The position numbers were made by a program, and so were the translations under genes. From JASSUD01 sp031963045 (GTDB lineage: Bacteria > Pseudomonadota > Gammaproteobacteria > Burkholderiales > Burkholderiaceae), in the NCBI GenBank assembly GCA_031963045.1, contig JASSUK010000025.1, positions 124,001 to 188,000 on the forward strand: a stretch of 64,000 bases of DNA. The letters run 5' to 3'. Below the pieces are notes generated by a model that worked only from the letters and a program-made list of their open reading frames with translations, searched no databases and was not told the origin of the DNA. Of this stretch, positions 17,241 through 25,285 are shown piece after piece. The first letter of the stretch is position 1. Every line of letters begins with the position of its first letter.

Positions 17241-18074
17241 TTACCTAAGTGTGCTTTCTACTTCTCGCGCTAAACACAAATCTGCCCAAGCTTTTGCTTT
17301 ATCAGGCAAATTGCGCAGCAAGTAGGCTGGATGATAGGTGACGATGAGGGGTATCCCTTCGTAATGGTGTACCTGCCCCCGTAGAGAAGAGATAGTAGCT
17401 TTAGTTTTAAGTAAACTTTGCGCAGCAATGCGCCCTAATGCAATGATAAGTTTTGGGCGAATGAGGGCAAGTTGGCGTTGCAGATAGGGCTCGCACTGCG
17501 CAACTTCCTCGGGTAGCGGGTCACGGTTGCCAGGTGGGCGGCATTTAAGAATATTGGCAATGTAAATACTTTGCTTGCCCGCCGTTTTTTGCCTGCTAGG
17601 CGCTGCTTTTTCTGCTGCAGAATGGGCAATCCCTTCTTTATTCTCGCTAGGCTCATCCGCTCGAGTTAACCCTATGGCATGCAGCATATTATTTAATAGT
17701 TTCCCCGCCTGACCCACGAAAGGTTCGCCCTGACGGTCTTCTTGCGCGCCTGGGGCTTCGCCGATGAACAGCCAGTCTGCCTGTCTATATCCGGTTCCAA
17801 AAACAGTTTGAGTACGCGTTTCGCATAAACCACATAGCGTGCAGGATTGCACACGCGCTTGTAGCTGTGGCCAATCTAGCTGTGCCACAGCGGTTTGCGT
17901 GCAATCTGCAGGAACAATAGGGGATGCTTGAGGTAGTGCATCGGTCTGATCTATTGGCGCGTTATGTGCTGATGCGTCAGGCGTGTGTTGGGCCTCATGG
18001 CTTGTATTAGCAGGGCGCTGCTTCCAGTAAGGTGCTAAACCTAACTCTTGAAGTTGGAACGAAGAAAGAGGCAT
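17241..18074 (-). CDS. Uracil-DNA glycosylase, family 4 (Fe-S)
   Basis: DNA repair enzyme that excises uracil. The family 4 features are visible: the cluster cysteines CTLCGLC after WPQLQARVQS, motif A GEAPGAQEDRQGEPFVGQAGKLL, NILKCRPPGNRDP with a further cluster cysteine, and motif B TYHPAYLLRN. The first 85 residues are a Gln/Ala/Pro-rich tail common in Burkholderia homologues. There is also an insertion of about 25 residues (SENKEGIAHSAAEKAAPSRQ and on) before IYIANI. It is the last gene of a minus-strand run (phosphatase-like gene, thiL, pgpA, udg) with gaps of 9-17 bases. In Burkholderia I would expect this gene near tsaB and rimI; here tsaB is 32 kb away. Confidence 0.93.
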   Translation of the reverse strand: MPLSSFQLQELGLAPYWKQRPANTSHEAQHTPDASAHNAPIDQTDALPQASPIVPADCTQTAVAQLDWPQLQARVQSCTLCGLCETRTQTVFGTGYRQADWLFIGEAPGAQEDRQGEPFVGQAGKLLNNMLHAIGLTRADEPSENKEGIAHSAAEKAAPSRQKTAGKQSIYIANILKCRPPGNRDPLPEEVAQCEPYLQRQLALIRPKLIIALGRIAAQSLLKTKATISSLRGQVHHYEGIPLIVTYHPAYLLRNLPDKAKAWADLCLAREVESTLR

Positions 18075-18083
18075 GGGTTTTAG

Positions 18084-18620
18084 TTATCCCACAAAAAACC
18101 GGAAAAGTGCCAAAACGAGCAGAGTGAAAAAAGCAGCCACGATGTCGTCAAACATAATGCCAAAGCCTCCTTGCACATGCTTGTCAAAGTAATTGATAGG
18201 GGGAGGTTTAACCATATCAAAAAAACGAAAGACTATAAAAGCAAGTGCTTGAACCCAAAGAGACGCAGGCATGATAAAGAGCATAACTAGCCAGAATGCG
18301 ACGACTTCATCCCAATTTGCTGCCCCGGGGTCTTTCACTCCTAGTTTTTTTGCTGTGTAAGCAGTGCTATAGATGCCTGCAATAAATCCTAAGGCAATAA
18401 TGACTATCCAGCTAAGTGGGTTTAAATAAGGATTTAATAGTAGAAAAGAGAGCCACCCAACCAAGGTGCCTATGGTGCCTGGAATAAAGGGGAATAAACC
18501 GCTACCAAAGCCCAGCGAAATAATATGGGCTGGATGAGAGAACATGAAACGTAGCCCTAAGCGCGGTAAGGGTTCTGACGCAGTGGAAGGCAGAGGAGGG
18601 GAGGGCATGGAAGTGCTCAT
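18084..18620 (-). CDS. pgpA: Phosphatidylglycerophosphatase A PgpA
   Basis: Inner-membrane phosphatase that dephosphorylates phosphatidylglycerol phosphate in phospholipid synthesis. The 178-aa protein has four hydrophobic helices and the family motifs: FGSGLFPFIPGTIGTLVGW near the N-terminus, DPGAANWDEVVAFW in the middle (the usual DP..IVWDEVVG), and FRFFDMVKPPPINYFDK followed by GGFGIMFDDIVAA. It starts 17 bases after thiL, as in many proteobacteria where thiL-pgpA is an operon. Confidence 0.95.
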   Translation of the reverse strand: MSTSMPSPPLPSTASEPLPRLGLRFMFSHPAHIISLGFGSGLFPFIPGTIGTLVGWLSFLLLNPYLNPLSWIVIIALGFIAGIYSTAYTAKKLGVKDPGAANWDEVVAFWLVMLFIMPASLWVQALAFIVFRFFDMVKPPPINYFDKHVQGGFGIMFDDIVAAFFTLLVLALFRFFVG

Positions 18621-18637
18621 AATATTCTGGTTTTTGT

Positions 18638-19648
18638 TTAACTAAAATGATCAAATCCATGGAAAACCTCTGTTAAAGGTCTGCCATTTTGATCTGTCCA
18701 TAGAATGTTTGTCTGCGGTGAGCGCTCTTGCGAAATTGCTTCTGATAAAGGAAGGATTGTACCTATGCGCGTTAAAGGTAGAGATAAGTCGGTGCTGATT
18801 TGCTCTAACCTAGGGCGCATGGCTTTAGGAGCAGTAAAACACAACTCATAATCATCTCCGCCAGATAGGGTACACAAACGCTGTATAGATACAGGCTGCT
18901 GTGCCAGTGCCAAAGAGCGAGGAAGTTGGTCTATCGCAATGGTAGCCCCTACGTTGGAGCGCTGCACAATATGCGCTAAATCGCCTGCTAATCCGTCTGA
19001 TACATCAATAGCTGCATGCGCTATGCCTCGCAGTGCTAAGCCTAAGGCAATACGAGGTTCTGGCCATTCGAGTGCTCGACGTACAGCAGGCTTATATTTT
19101 TCCTCTATCGTCCATTCTTGACGGTAATCTCCAAGCGCTAAGCGGGCATCCCCTAAAATACCAGAAACCCAGACATCATCGTCGATAACGGCTGCGCCAC
19201 GTTGCAGCGCAGCTTCAGGTTTAACGCTGCCAAATACCGTTAAACACAGTGTGAGCGGGCCAGCTGTGGTGTCGCCACCTATTAATATGCAGTGATGCGT
19301 ATTGGCCAGCGCAAATAATCCATCGCTAAAAGCATCAAGCCAGGCTAAGCGAGCTGCATCTATAGGATGAGGCAAAGAGAGCGCCAAGGTGAAGGCAAGG
19401 GGTGTCGCTCCCATGGCAGCTAGATCAGATAAATTTACTGCTAGTGCTTTATGCCCTAGAGAGCGAGGTTCTACATCCTCAAAAAAATGCCGCCCTGCGA
19501 TGAGCATATCGGTAGATACCGCGAGATGCTCGCCTGGCAAGGATGTGAGTAGTGCGCAATCATCCCCTATCCCTAATGCAACTGCCCGGCCTTTTTTTGC
19601 GCGACGTGTGAAATAGTGATCGATAAGGTTAAATTCGCTGGGAGGCAT
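18638..19648 (-). CDS. thiL: Thiamine-monophosphate kinase ThiL
   Basis: ATP-dependent kinase that makes thiamine diphosphate from thiamine monophosphate. Family motifs: EFNLIDHYFTRR at the start, GIGDDCALL, AVSTDMLIAGRHF, HKALAVNLSDLAAMGATP, GGDTTAGPL and DVSDGLAGDLAHI with SGGDDYELCFT near the C-terminus. The length of 336 aa is usual. It is followed closely by pgpA. Directly upstream on the same strand is the phosphatase-like effector candidate, only 13 bases away. That gene interrupts the maeB-thiL-pgpA arrangement I would expect in Burkholderia. Confidence 0.95.
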   Translation of the reverse strand: MPPSEFNLIDHYFTRRAKKGRAVALGIGDDCALLTSLPGEHLAVSTDMLIAGRHFFEDVEPRSLGHKALAVNLSDLAAMGATPLAFTLALSLPHPIDAARLAWLDAFSDGLFALANTHHCILIGGDTTAGPLTLCLTVFGSVKPEAALQRGAAVIDDDVWVSGILGDARLALGDYRQEWTIEEKYKPAVRRALEWPEPRIALGLALRGIAHAAIDVSDGLAGDLAHIVQRSNVGATIAIDQLPRSLALAQQPVSIQRLCTLSGGDDYELCFTAPKAMRPRLEQISTDLSLPLTRIGTILPLSEAISQERSPQTNILWTDQNGRPLTEVFHGFDHFS

Positions 19649-19661
19649 AGGGTAGAAGGGG

Positions 19662-20948
19662 TTAATGAATATTTTGGCTTGTTGCAGGGGAAAGGTTCTG
19701 CCTAACGGGTAGGGAGGGCTGGGCTAGCAATGCGCGGATGATAGTGGTCCAGAGTATCTGGTTTACTGCGGTGATAAATCCCCCGCCATAGTTAGCGCAA
19801 TGCTCGGCAATTATGAACTCAAGACTATCTTTTGGGAATGTATTGTTAGCTGCTTCATCAAGCATAGTTTGGTATTCAGGCAATGGAGCAGGTTTAAGAG
19901 TTTCTAATGCTCGAGGAATGGCGGCCTCTGATTTTTGTTCTAAAAGCGCTTTAGCGTACTCTACTAATCCAATATAGCTAACTAAGTTGACCATATCGTG
20001 GCGACGCATCTTACGGACTTCCTCGAGCGCCTCACTGGCTAACTCAAATGCATTAATTGAGAGACCAGATGCCTGTTTTTCGGCCAATATTCCTGGCATG
20101 CGCGCTGCTGCGCATACTTGGCCCGTTCGCCCCATTCCGCCTTTGCAATGCACGTATACGCTTTTCCCTTCTTTTTGCGCGCCATTAATTTTATTTGCGA
20201 TTTTTTCAAGCGTTTTATATTTGATGGGAGCATGGTCCGGCGTGGATGCTCTCATTACTTCAATATCAGGGCTGATCTCTTTCAATTTTTCTTCATAAGA
20301 GGGGTGCTCTTGCTTTTCAGTTAAATCGATAACCAGTTTTATTTTTTGCTCTTTGCACAATGTGATAAAGGCATCCATATTATCGGGCTCAGCCGGGTTG
20401 GGCATCATCCCGCCAATAAGCCTAGCTTGTGAAGTGGCATCGGTGTGGATATGGTTTGCATTGAAGCCTTTTCCGGCTACTCTGACCATGGTTTTAGCGT
20501 TGATCAGACAGAGCACTCTTCGAAAAGTAGGAATGCAGGTTGTATTGTCGCTAGTACTAAACTTTTGATTTAATTTGATGTAATTCTTGCGGTATTCTTC
20601 AATTTCAATAATAGAATGGTTGGAATGAATACCATGGGTTTCTAGCGACTTTTTAATCTGATCATCTGTTTTACGTAGCCTCTTCCAGGATTGAAAGTCA
20701 GAATACAGCCGGCTTACGGGTGCAAGTGCTGCGCTTGTAAAGCGATTAGAAGCCTGCTTGGGCCCTGTTGCTGCGTTAACAGGTGCATGTAAAGGTGCGT
20801 GCGATGTACGACGAGCTACTCCAGCAAACGTAGATTTAGAAGAGGTGGAGTAGGATCGGAAAGGATTTAGGTATCTTAAACCCCGCGCCATATGTTGCAC
20901 ATTTTCTGGGCTAGGGATAAGCATATTGAATGGATATAGTGCAATCAT
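19662..20948 (-). CDS. Dual-specificity/tyrosine phosphatase-like protein, effector candidate
   Basis: The C-terminal 250 residues or so look like a cysteine phosphatase: the P-loop VYVHCKGGMGRTGQ gives the HCx5R signature with Cys268 and Arg274, and TPDHAP (Asp238) could supply the general acid. LVIDLTEKQE and ANKINGAQKEGKSVYVHCKG are typical of the dual-specificity/PTEN-like fold. The N-terminal 130 residues are Ser/Ala/Arg-rich and unlike known domains; ARGLRYLNPFRSYSTSSK is basic and amphipathic-looking. GGAGGA lies eight bases before the ATG, a strong start. It is inserted between maeB (divergent) and thiL (same strand, 13 bases downstream). A role inside a eukaryotic host cell is inferred from the domain type and from the other eukaryote-like genes nearby. 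A bacterial inositol or protein phosphatase is the alternative. Confidence 0.8.
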   Translation of the reverse strand: MIALYPFNMLIPSPENVQHMARGLRYLNPFRSYSTSSKSTFAGVARRTSHAPLHAPVNAATGPKQASNRFTSAALAPVSRLYSDFQSWKRLRKTDDQIKKSLETHGIHSNHSIIEIEEYRKNYIKLNQKFSTSDNTTCIPTFRRVLCLINAKTMVRVAGKGFNANHIHTDATSQARLIGGMMPNPAEPDNMDAFITLCKEQKIKLVIDLTEKQEHPSYEEKLKEISPDIEVMRASTPDHAPIKYKTLEKIANKINGAQKEGKSVYVHCKGGMGRTGQVCAAARMPGILAEKQASGLSINAFELASEALEEVRKMRRHDMVNLVSYIGLVEYAKALLEQKSEAAIPRALETLKPAPLPEYQTMLDEAANNTFPKDSLEFIIAEHCANYGGGFITAVNQILWTTIIRALLAQPSLPVRQNLSPATSQNIH

Positions 20949-21200
20949 AAGGCGTTCCTCCAGATTCTGTACTTTTACAGTAGGACAGAAGGCATGCCTT
21001 CCGAGCTGTACTACGAAATCCTGTTTTAGTATGCGAAACCATATTGGGTATGGTTATTGATCTGCATGGGTTTTTTGAGCAGCTTCTCAAAGCTACTGGC
21101 GCTACAATCAAAGATTCTAGAGCGTGTTTACCAAGCCTTAAAGCGCTAAGCTATTTTGTTTATGGCTCTTTTTCTCTTTTCACTTTTCTAGCGGCTTCTT

Positions 21201-23492
21201 ATGTCTACCTCTGATGACAGTACATTGCGCGAGGCTGCGCTGGCCTATCACGAATTCCCCACTCCGGGAAAGATATCCGTTACGCCCACTAAACCTTTGC
21301 TGACACAACGCGATTTAGCGCTGGCGTACTCTCCTGGCGTAGCGGCCGCGTGTGAAGCGATACATGCGCAACCTCTAGATGTAGCCCGCTATACAGGGCG
21401 CGCGAATTTAGTTGGTGTGCTTACCAATGGCACGGCAGTTTTAGGTTTGGGAAATATCGGTGCATTGGCCTCTAAGCCCGTGATGGAAGGTAAGGCTGTG
21501 CTTTTCAAGAAGTTTGCTGGGATCGATGTATTCGATATAGAAATCAATGAAACCGACCCGCATAAACTCGTTGAGGTGATTTGTGCGCTAGAGCCGACTT
21601 TCGGCGGAATAAATCTAGAAGATATTAAAGCGCCCGATTGCTTCATCGTCGAGCGTGAATGCCGCAAACGCATGAATATCCCGGTATTTCATGATGATCA
21701 GCATGGCACGGCCATTGTGGTTGCCGCTGCGCTGACTAATGGATTGCGCGTGACCAAACGCGATATAAAGACGGTAAAAATGGTGGTTTCAGGCGCAGGT
21801 GCAGCTGCATTGGCCTGCCTCGACTTATTAGTGGATTTGGGCTTGCCGCTTCGCAACATCTGGGTCACAGATATTGCCGGTGTGGTGTATGAAGGCCGTA
21901 CAGAATTGATGGATGAGGACAAAGCGCGCTTTGCTCAGCCTACTTCTGCCCGCACTTTAGATGACATTATTGAAGGTGCAGATATTTTCTTAGGGTTGTC
22001 GGCAGGGGGTGTATTAAAGCCAGAGATGGTGCAAAAAATGGCTCCTTCGCCACTTATCTTTGCACTGGCCAACCCAAACCCTGAGATCCTCCCTGAGCTA
22101 GCGCTTGAGGTTCGCCCCGATGCCATTTTAGCTACAGGACGTACGGATTACCCCAATCAAGTCAATAATGTACTGTGCTTTCCCTTTATTTTCCGAGGCG
22201 CGCTCGATGTAGGAGCAACGACCATTACGCGGGAAATGGAAATTGCAGCGGTAAATGCCATTGCTGAGCTTGCACGGCAAGAACAAAGTGACGTAGTCGC
22301 CAGTGCTTATGGTTTTGAAGATTTATCATTTGGTCCGCAATATCTGATTCCCAAACCTTTTGACCCTCGGCTTTTAGTCAAAATTGCACCTGCAGTCGCC
22401 CAGGCCGCACAAGCCTCAGGGGTAGCGATCCGGCCCATTGAAGATCTAGAGGCCTATCGTCAGCATTTGCAACAGTTTGTCTATCAAAGTGGCACGCTGA
22501 TGAAGCCGGTTTTCTCGCTAGCAAAAGCAGTGCCTGCCGAGAAAAAACGTATTGTTTTTGCTGAAGGTGAAGAAGAGCGCGTTTTGCGTGCACTCCAAGT
22601 AATTGTAGATGAGGGCATTGCAAGCCCGATTTTGATAGGTCGCCCTGCAGTGATTGCGCAGCGCATTGCGCGTTACAGCCTGCGCCTGGTGCCTGGCAAG
22701 GATTTCACCATCGTTAATCCTGAACAAGACGAACGTTACCGCGATTACTGGCAGACCTACCATTTGCTTATGCAACGCCGGGGCATTACCGCCCAGCTAG
22801 CGAAAGTAGAAATGCGGCGGCGCACTACCCTGATCGGAGCGATGCTGCTGCATAAAAAAGAAGCGGATGGAATGATTTGTGGAACCATCAGTACCCCCCA
22901 TCGCCATTTGCATTTTATCGATCAGGTTATCGGCAAACGCCCAGGTTGCTCAGTCTATGCAGCGATGAATGGCCTTATTCTGCCAGGCCGGCAAATTTTC
23001 CTAGTAGATACCCATATCAATATTGACCCCAGCCCCGATCAACTGGCTGAAATCACTTGCTTAGCAGCCGAAGAAGTACGCCGCTTTGGCATTGAACCCA
23101 AAATTGCTTTGGTCTCCCATTCCAATTTTGGTTCTAGCCCTGCGGCTTCTGCACAAAAAATGCGCGATGTTTTAGCGCGGCTTCGAGAGATTGCTCCCGA
23201 CCTGGAAGTCGATGGCGAAATGCATGGAGATTGCGCCCTCGACGCACAGCTGCGTAAAGAGGTATTGCCCGATTGTGTACTGGAAGGGAATGCCAATGTA
23301 TTGGTGATGCCTAATATCGATGCAGCCAATATTTCTTACAATTTGCTTAAAACCATTGCAGGCAACAATATTGCAATTGGCCCCATCCTCTTAGGTGCTG
23401 CCAAACCTGTACATATCTTGACTGCTTCTGCAACCGTGCGTCGTGTTATCAATATGGCCGCACTAGTAGTGGCAGACGCAGCTGCGCGGTAG
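21201..23492 (+). CDS. maeB: NADP-dependent malic enzyme MaeB (with PTA-like domain)
   Basis: Oxidative decarboxylation of malate to pyruvate with NADP. The N-terminal 420 residues form the malic enzyme module: LAYHEFPTPGKISV, YSPGVAAACEAI, the metal and substrate segment FGGINLEDIKAPDCF, HDDQHGTA, the Rossmann loop SGAGAAALACLDLL and ATGRTDYPNQVNN. From about 430 to the end is a phosphotransacetylase-like domain (RIVFAEGEEERVLRALQ ... GPILLGAAKPVHIL) that regulates the enzyme in hybrid malic enzymes and is normally without PTA activity. The length (763 aa) is typical. The stop codon TAG is the TAG of a family B repeat (GGTAGGTTGG), so the insertion defined or replaced the original end of the gene. 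Confidence 0.96.
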   Translation: MSTSDDSTLREAALAYHEFPTPGKISVTPTKPLLTQRDLALAYSPGVAAACEAIHAQPLDVARYTGRANLVGVLTNGTAVLGLGNIGALASKPVMEGKAVLFKKFAGIDVFDIEINETDPHKLVEVICALEPTFGGINLEDIKAPDCFIVERECRKRMNIPVFHDDQHGTAIVVAAALTNGLRVTKRDIKTVKMVVSGAGAAALACLDLLVDLGLPLRNIWVTDIAGVVYEGRTELMDEDKARFAQPTSARTLDDIIEGADIFLGLSAGGVLKPEMVQKMAPSPLIFALANPNPEILPELALEVRPDAILATGRTDYPNQVNNVLCFPFIFRGALDVGATTITREMEIAAVNAIAELARQEQSDVVASAYGFEDLSFGPQYLIPKPFDPRLLVKIAPAVAQAAQASGVAIRPIEDLEAYRQHLQQFVYQSGTLMKPVFSLAKAVPAEKKRIVFAEGEEERVLRALQVIVDEGIASPILIGRPAVIAQRIARYSLRLVPGKDFTIVNPEQDERYRDYWQTYHLLMQRRGITAQLAKVEMRRRTTLIGAMLLHKKEADGMICGTISTPHRHLHFIDQVIGKRPGCSVYAAMNGLILPGRQIFLVDTHINIDPSPDQLAEITCLAAEEVRRFGIEPKIALVSHSNFGSSPAASAQKMRDVLARLREIAPDLEVDGEMHGDCALDAQLRKEVLPDCVLEGNANVLVMPNIDAANISYNLLKTIAGNNIAIGPILLGAAKPVHILTASATVRRVINMAALVVADAAAR

Positions 23493-23622
23493 GTTGGTGG
23501 TGACGAAGGAACCCCAACATGCGCGCCACTGACCTTTAATTTTTGCTTTTGACCATTTGTAAGCAGGTCTTCATGGAGGCAGTGGTTAGGTGTTGGGGTT
23601 CCTTCGTCACCGCCAACCTACC
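23488..23622. repeat. Family B palindromic repeat, copy 4 (shared stop codons)
   Basis: A complete 135-bp copy whose two ends supply the stop codons of both flanking convergent genes. The leftmost GGTAGG holds the TAG of maeB, and the rightmost CCTACC holds, on the other strand, the TAG of the ankyrin gene. The whole intergenic space is therefore the repeat itself. Confidence 0.9.
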
Positions 23623-24958
23623 GTGCTTTTAGAGGTTTGTTGAATTCGGCGTACTCGGGTTTGGGTCTGCATTGTAATGGGCGTTCGCCATATATATTGA
23701 CTATGGTTGTGCTGGCACCCGCTTCTAGTAAGGTATCGCTGATGTTGAGGCGGCCCGTAGCAGAGGCCATATGCAAGGCGGTGCACTGCTGAGCGTCTAC
23801 TGCGTCCATTTCGGCTCCATATTCTAGTAGAGTTTTAGTCACCTGATCATTACCGGAAAGCGCTGCTAAGTGTAGAGGACGCAGCTGAGAATAATTGGGT
23901 TGATTAACACTTTTTGGATTGGCTCGTACTAAAATATCTACCACTTTATCGTGACCATAATAAGCAGCAAAGTGCAGAGGAATATCGCCATCTTTATTAG
24001 ATAGATCGGTTGGAATTTCTTTATCGAGCAAAAGTTTTACTATGTCAGTTTGCCCATATTGTGCTGCAATACTTAAAAGCGAGCTGCCATGGTTGGTTTT
24101 GTAATCTGTGCGAGCATCATATTTTAAAAAAGAACGCATTAAATATAGATCATTTTCAATAATGGCAAGATGTATGGGTATATACCAATTAGTAGTGCAA
24201 ATTTGCATTATCCATGGATTTTGTACTATGTCTTTTTTTTGTATAGAATAATGCCGTGAAACTTCTATTGGTCTTTTTCCATTTTTTAATTCAAGAAGCG
24301 ACGTTTCCATCAAATTAATTAAATAAGTTTTTATTTCGTTTTGTGTAGAGCCTTCACCAAGTAAATTTTTGATGAAATGATCCGGCAGCTTTGCAAGATC
24401 TTTATAATCCGCTTGCAGACCCTCAAATAATGCAACGATGACTTGATCTGAGCATAGATAATTGTGTTGTATAGCACTTAAAGATACCTCTTCTAATTGC
24501 TCGGGCTGTATGAGCCCCGCAGCAATGAGGTCGTCAATACTGCGTGTGCTGGGTTCTTTTTTTACAAGCGCTAGTGCAGAGACAGCGCAGCGCGTCCCTG
24601 CTTTTCCTGCAAAAATAGCCTCATATATTGCGCATGCCGCTGCATTCTGAATGCTATCTTCAATTTTATCAGCGTGTGTTTCATTGCATATGGGCAGTTT
24701 TATGCTCGTTGATTTTTCGGGTAAGACTTGTATTTTCTGATAATTGTAAAGCGGGTTGAAGATACCTAATAAGTACCCTGTAAGTACATTGCTTGGAAGA
24801 TTTTTAGATAATAAAGCGAGGATATAAGTGCAAAATGCAGGGGTGCTTTTTGTCTCTTTCTGATTGCATGCAATAGGTGGGGTATGCTTCGCGGGTGTTT
24901 TATCCGAAAAAAGATAAAACCTGGGAATAAAGTGGGAGAGGGTGCTGATAAAGGGCAT
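23618..24958 (-). CDS. Ankyrin repeat protein, effector candidate
   Basis: Residues about 257-425 hold five or six ankyrin repeats: IPIHLAIIENDLYLMRSFLK, LLSIAAQYGQTDIVKLLLDK, IPLHFAAYYGHDKVVDILVR, PLHLAALSGNDQVTKTLLEY and TALHMASATGRLNISDTLLE. Residues about 108-310 are clearly homologous to the neighbouring F-box protein, sharing DLIAA, YLCSDQVIVALF, YKDL.KLPD, VQNPW.MQI and WYIPIHL. This gene has no F-box, and its first 100 residues differ. Ankyrin proteins of host-associated bacteria often act inside the host, so an effector role is inferred. I chose the ATG at 24958; a GTG at 24997 is also possible, and neither has a strong ribosome binding site. The stop codon lies in a family B repeat. 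Confidence 0.85.
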   Translation of the reverse strand: MPFISTLSHFIPRFYLFSDKTPAKHTPPIACNQKETKSTPAFCTYILALLSKNLPSNVLTGYLLGIFNPLYNYQKIQVLPEKSTSIKLPICNETHADKIEDSIQNAAACAIYEAIFAGKAGTRCAVSALALVKKEPSTRSIDDLIAAGLIQPEQLEEVSLSAIQHNYLCSDQVIVALFEGLQADYKDLAKLPDHFIKNLLGEGSTQNEIKTYLINLMETSLLELKNGKRPIEVSRHYSIQKKDIVQNPWIMQICTTNWYIPIHLAIIENDLYLMRSFLKYDARTDYKTNHGSSLLSIAAQYGQTDIVKLLLDKEIPTDLSNKDGDIPLHFAAYYGHDKVVDILVRANPKSVNQPNYSQLRPLHLAALSGNDQVTKTLLEYGAEMDAVDAQQCTALHMASATGRLNISDTLLEAGASTTIVNIYGERPLQCRPKPEYAEFNKPLKAR

Positions 24959-25108
24959 AGTGTTTCTTTGAAAATTGCAGCATGAAAAATGGAACACATG
25001 CTATAAAAATAATCATCGAATTCACTCTTGGAGCCTTCTGAAGAAGGGGGCTGGCCGCTCTGCTTTTTTGTACAGATAGTATCTGGAGAATACGACCTGA
25101 AAAAGCAC

Positions 25109-25243
25109 GGTAGGTTGGTGGTGACGAAAGAACCCCAACATGCACGCCACTGACCTTTAATTTTTGCTTTTGACCATGTGTAAGCAGGTCTTAATAGAGG
25201 CAGTGGTTAGGTGTTGGGGTTCTTTCGTCACCACCAACCTACC
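25109..25243. repeat. Family B palindromic repeat, copy 5
   Basis: A complete 135-bp copy, nearly identical to the one at 23488-23622, so the ankyrin gene is bracketed by two copies. Recombination between them could delete or duplicate the ankyrin gene, which fits the presence of a paralogue next door. Confidence 0.85.
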
Positions 25244-25285
25244 GCTTTTTTGTGATCGGCAGAGTTTTTGTATGACCAAAGGCTT

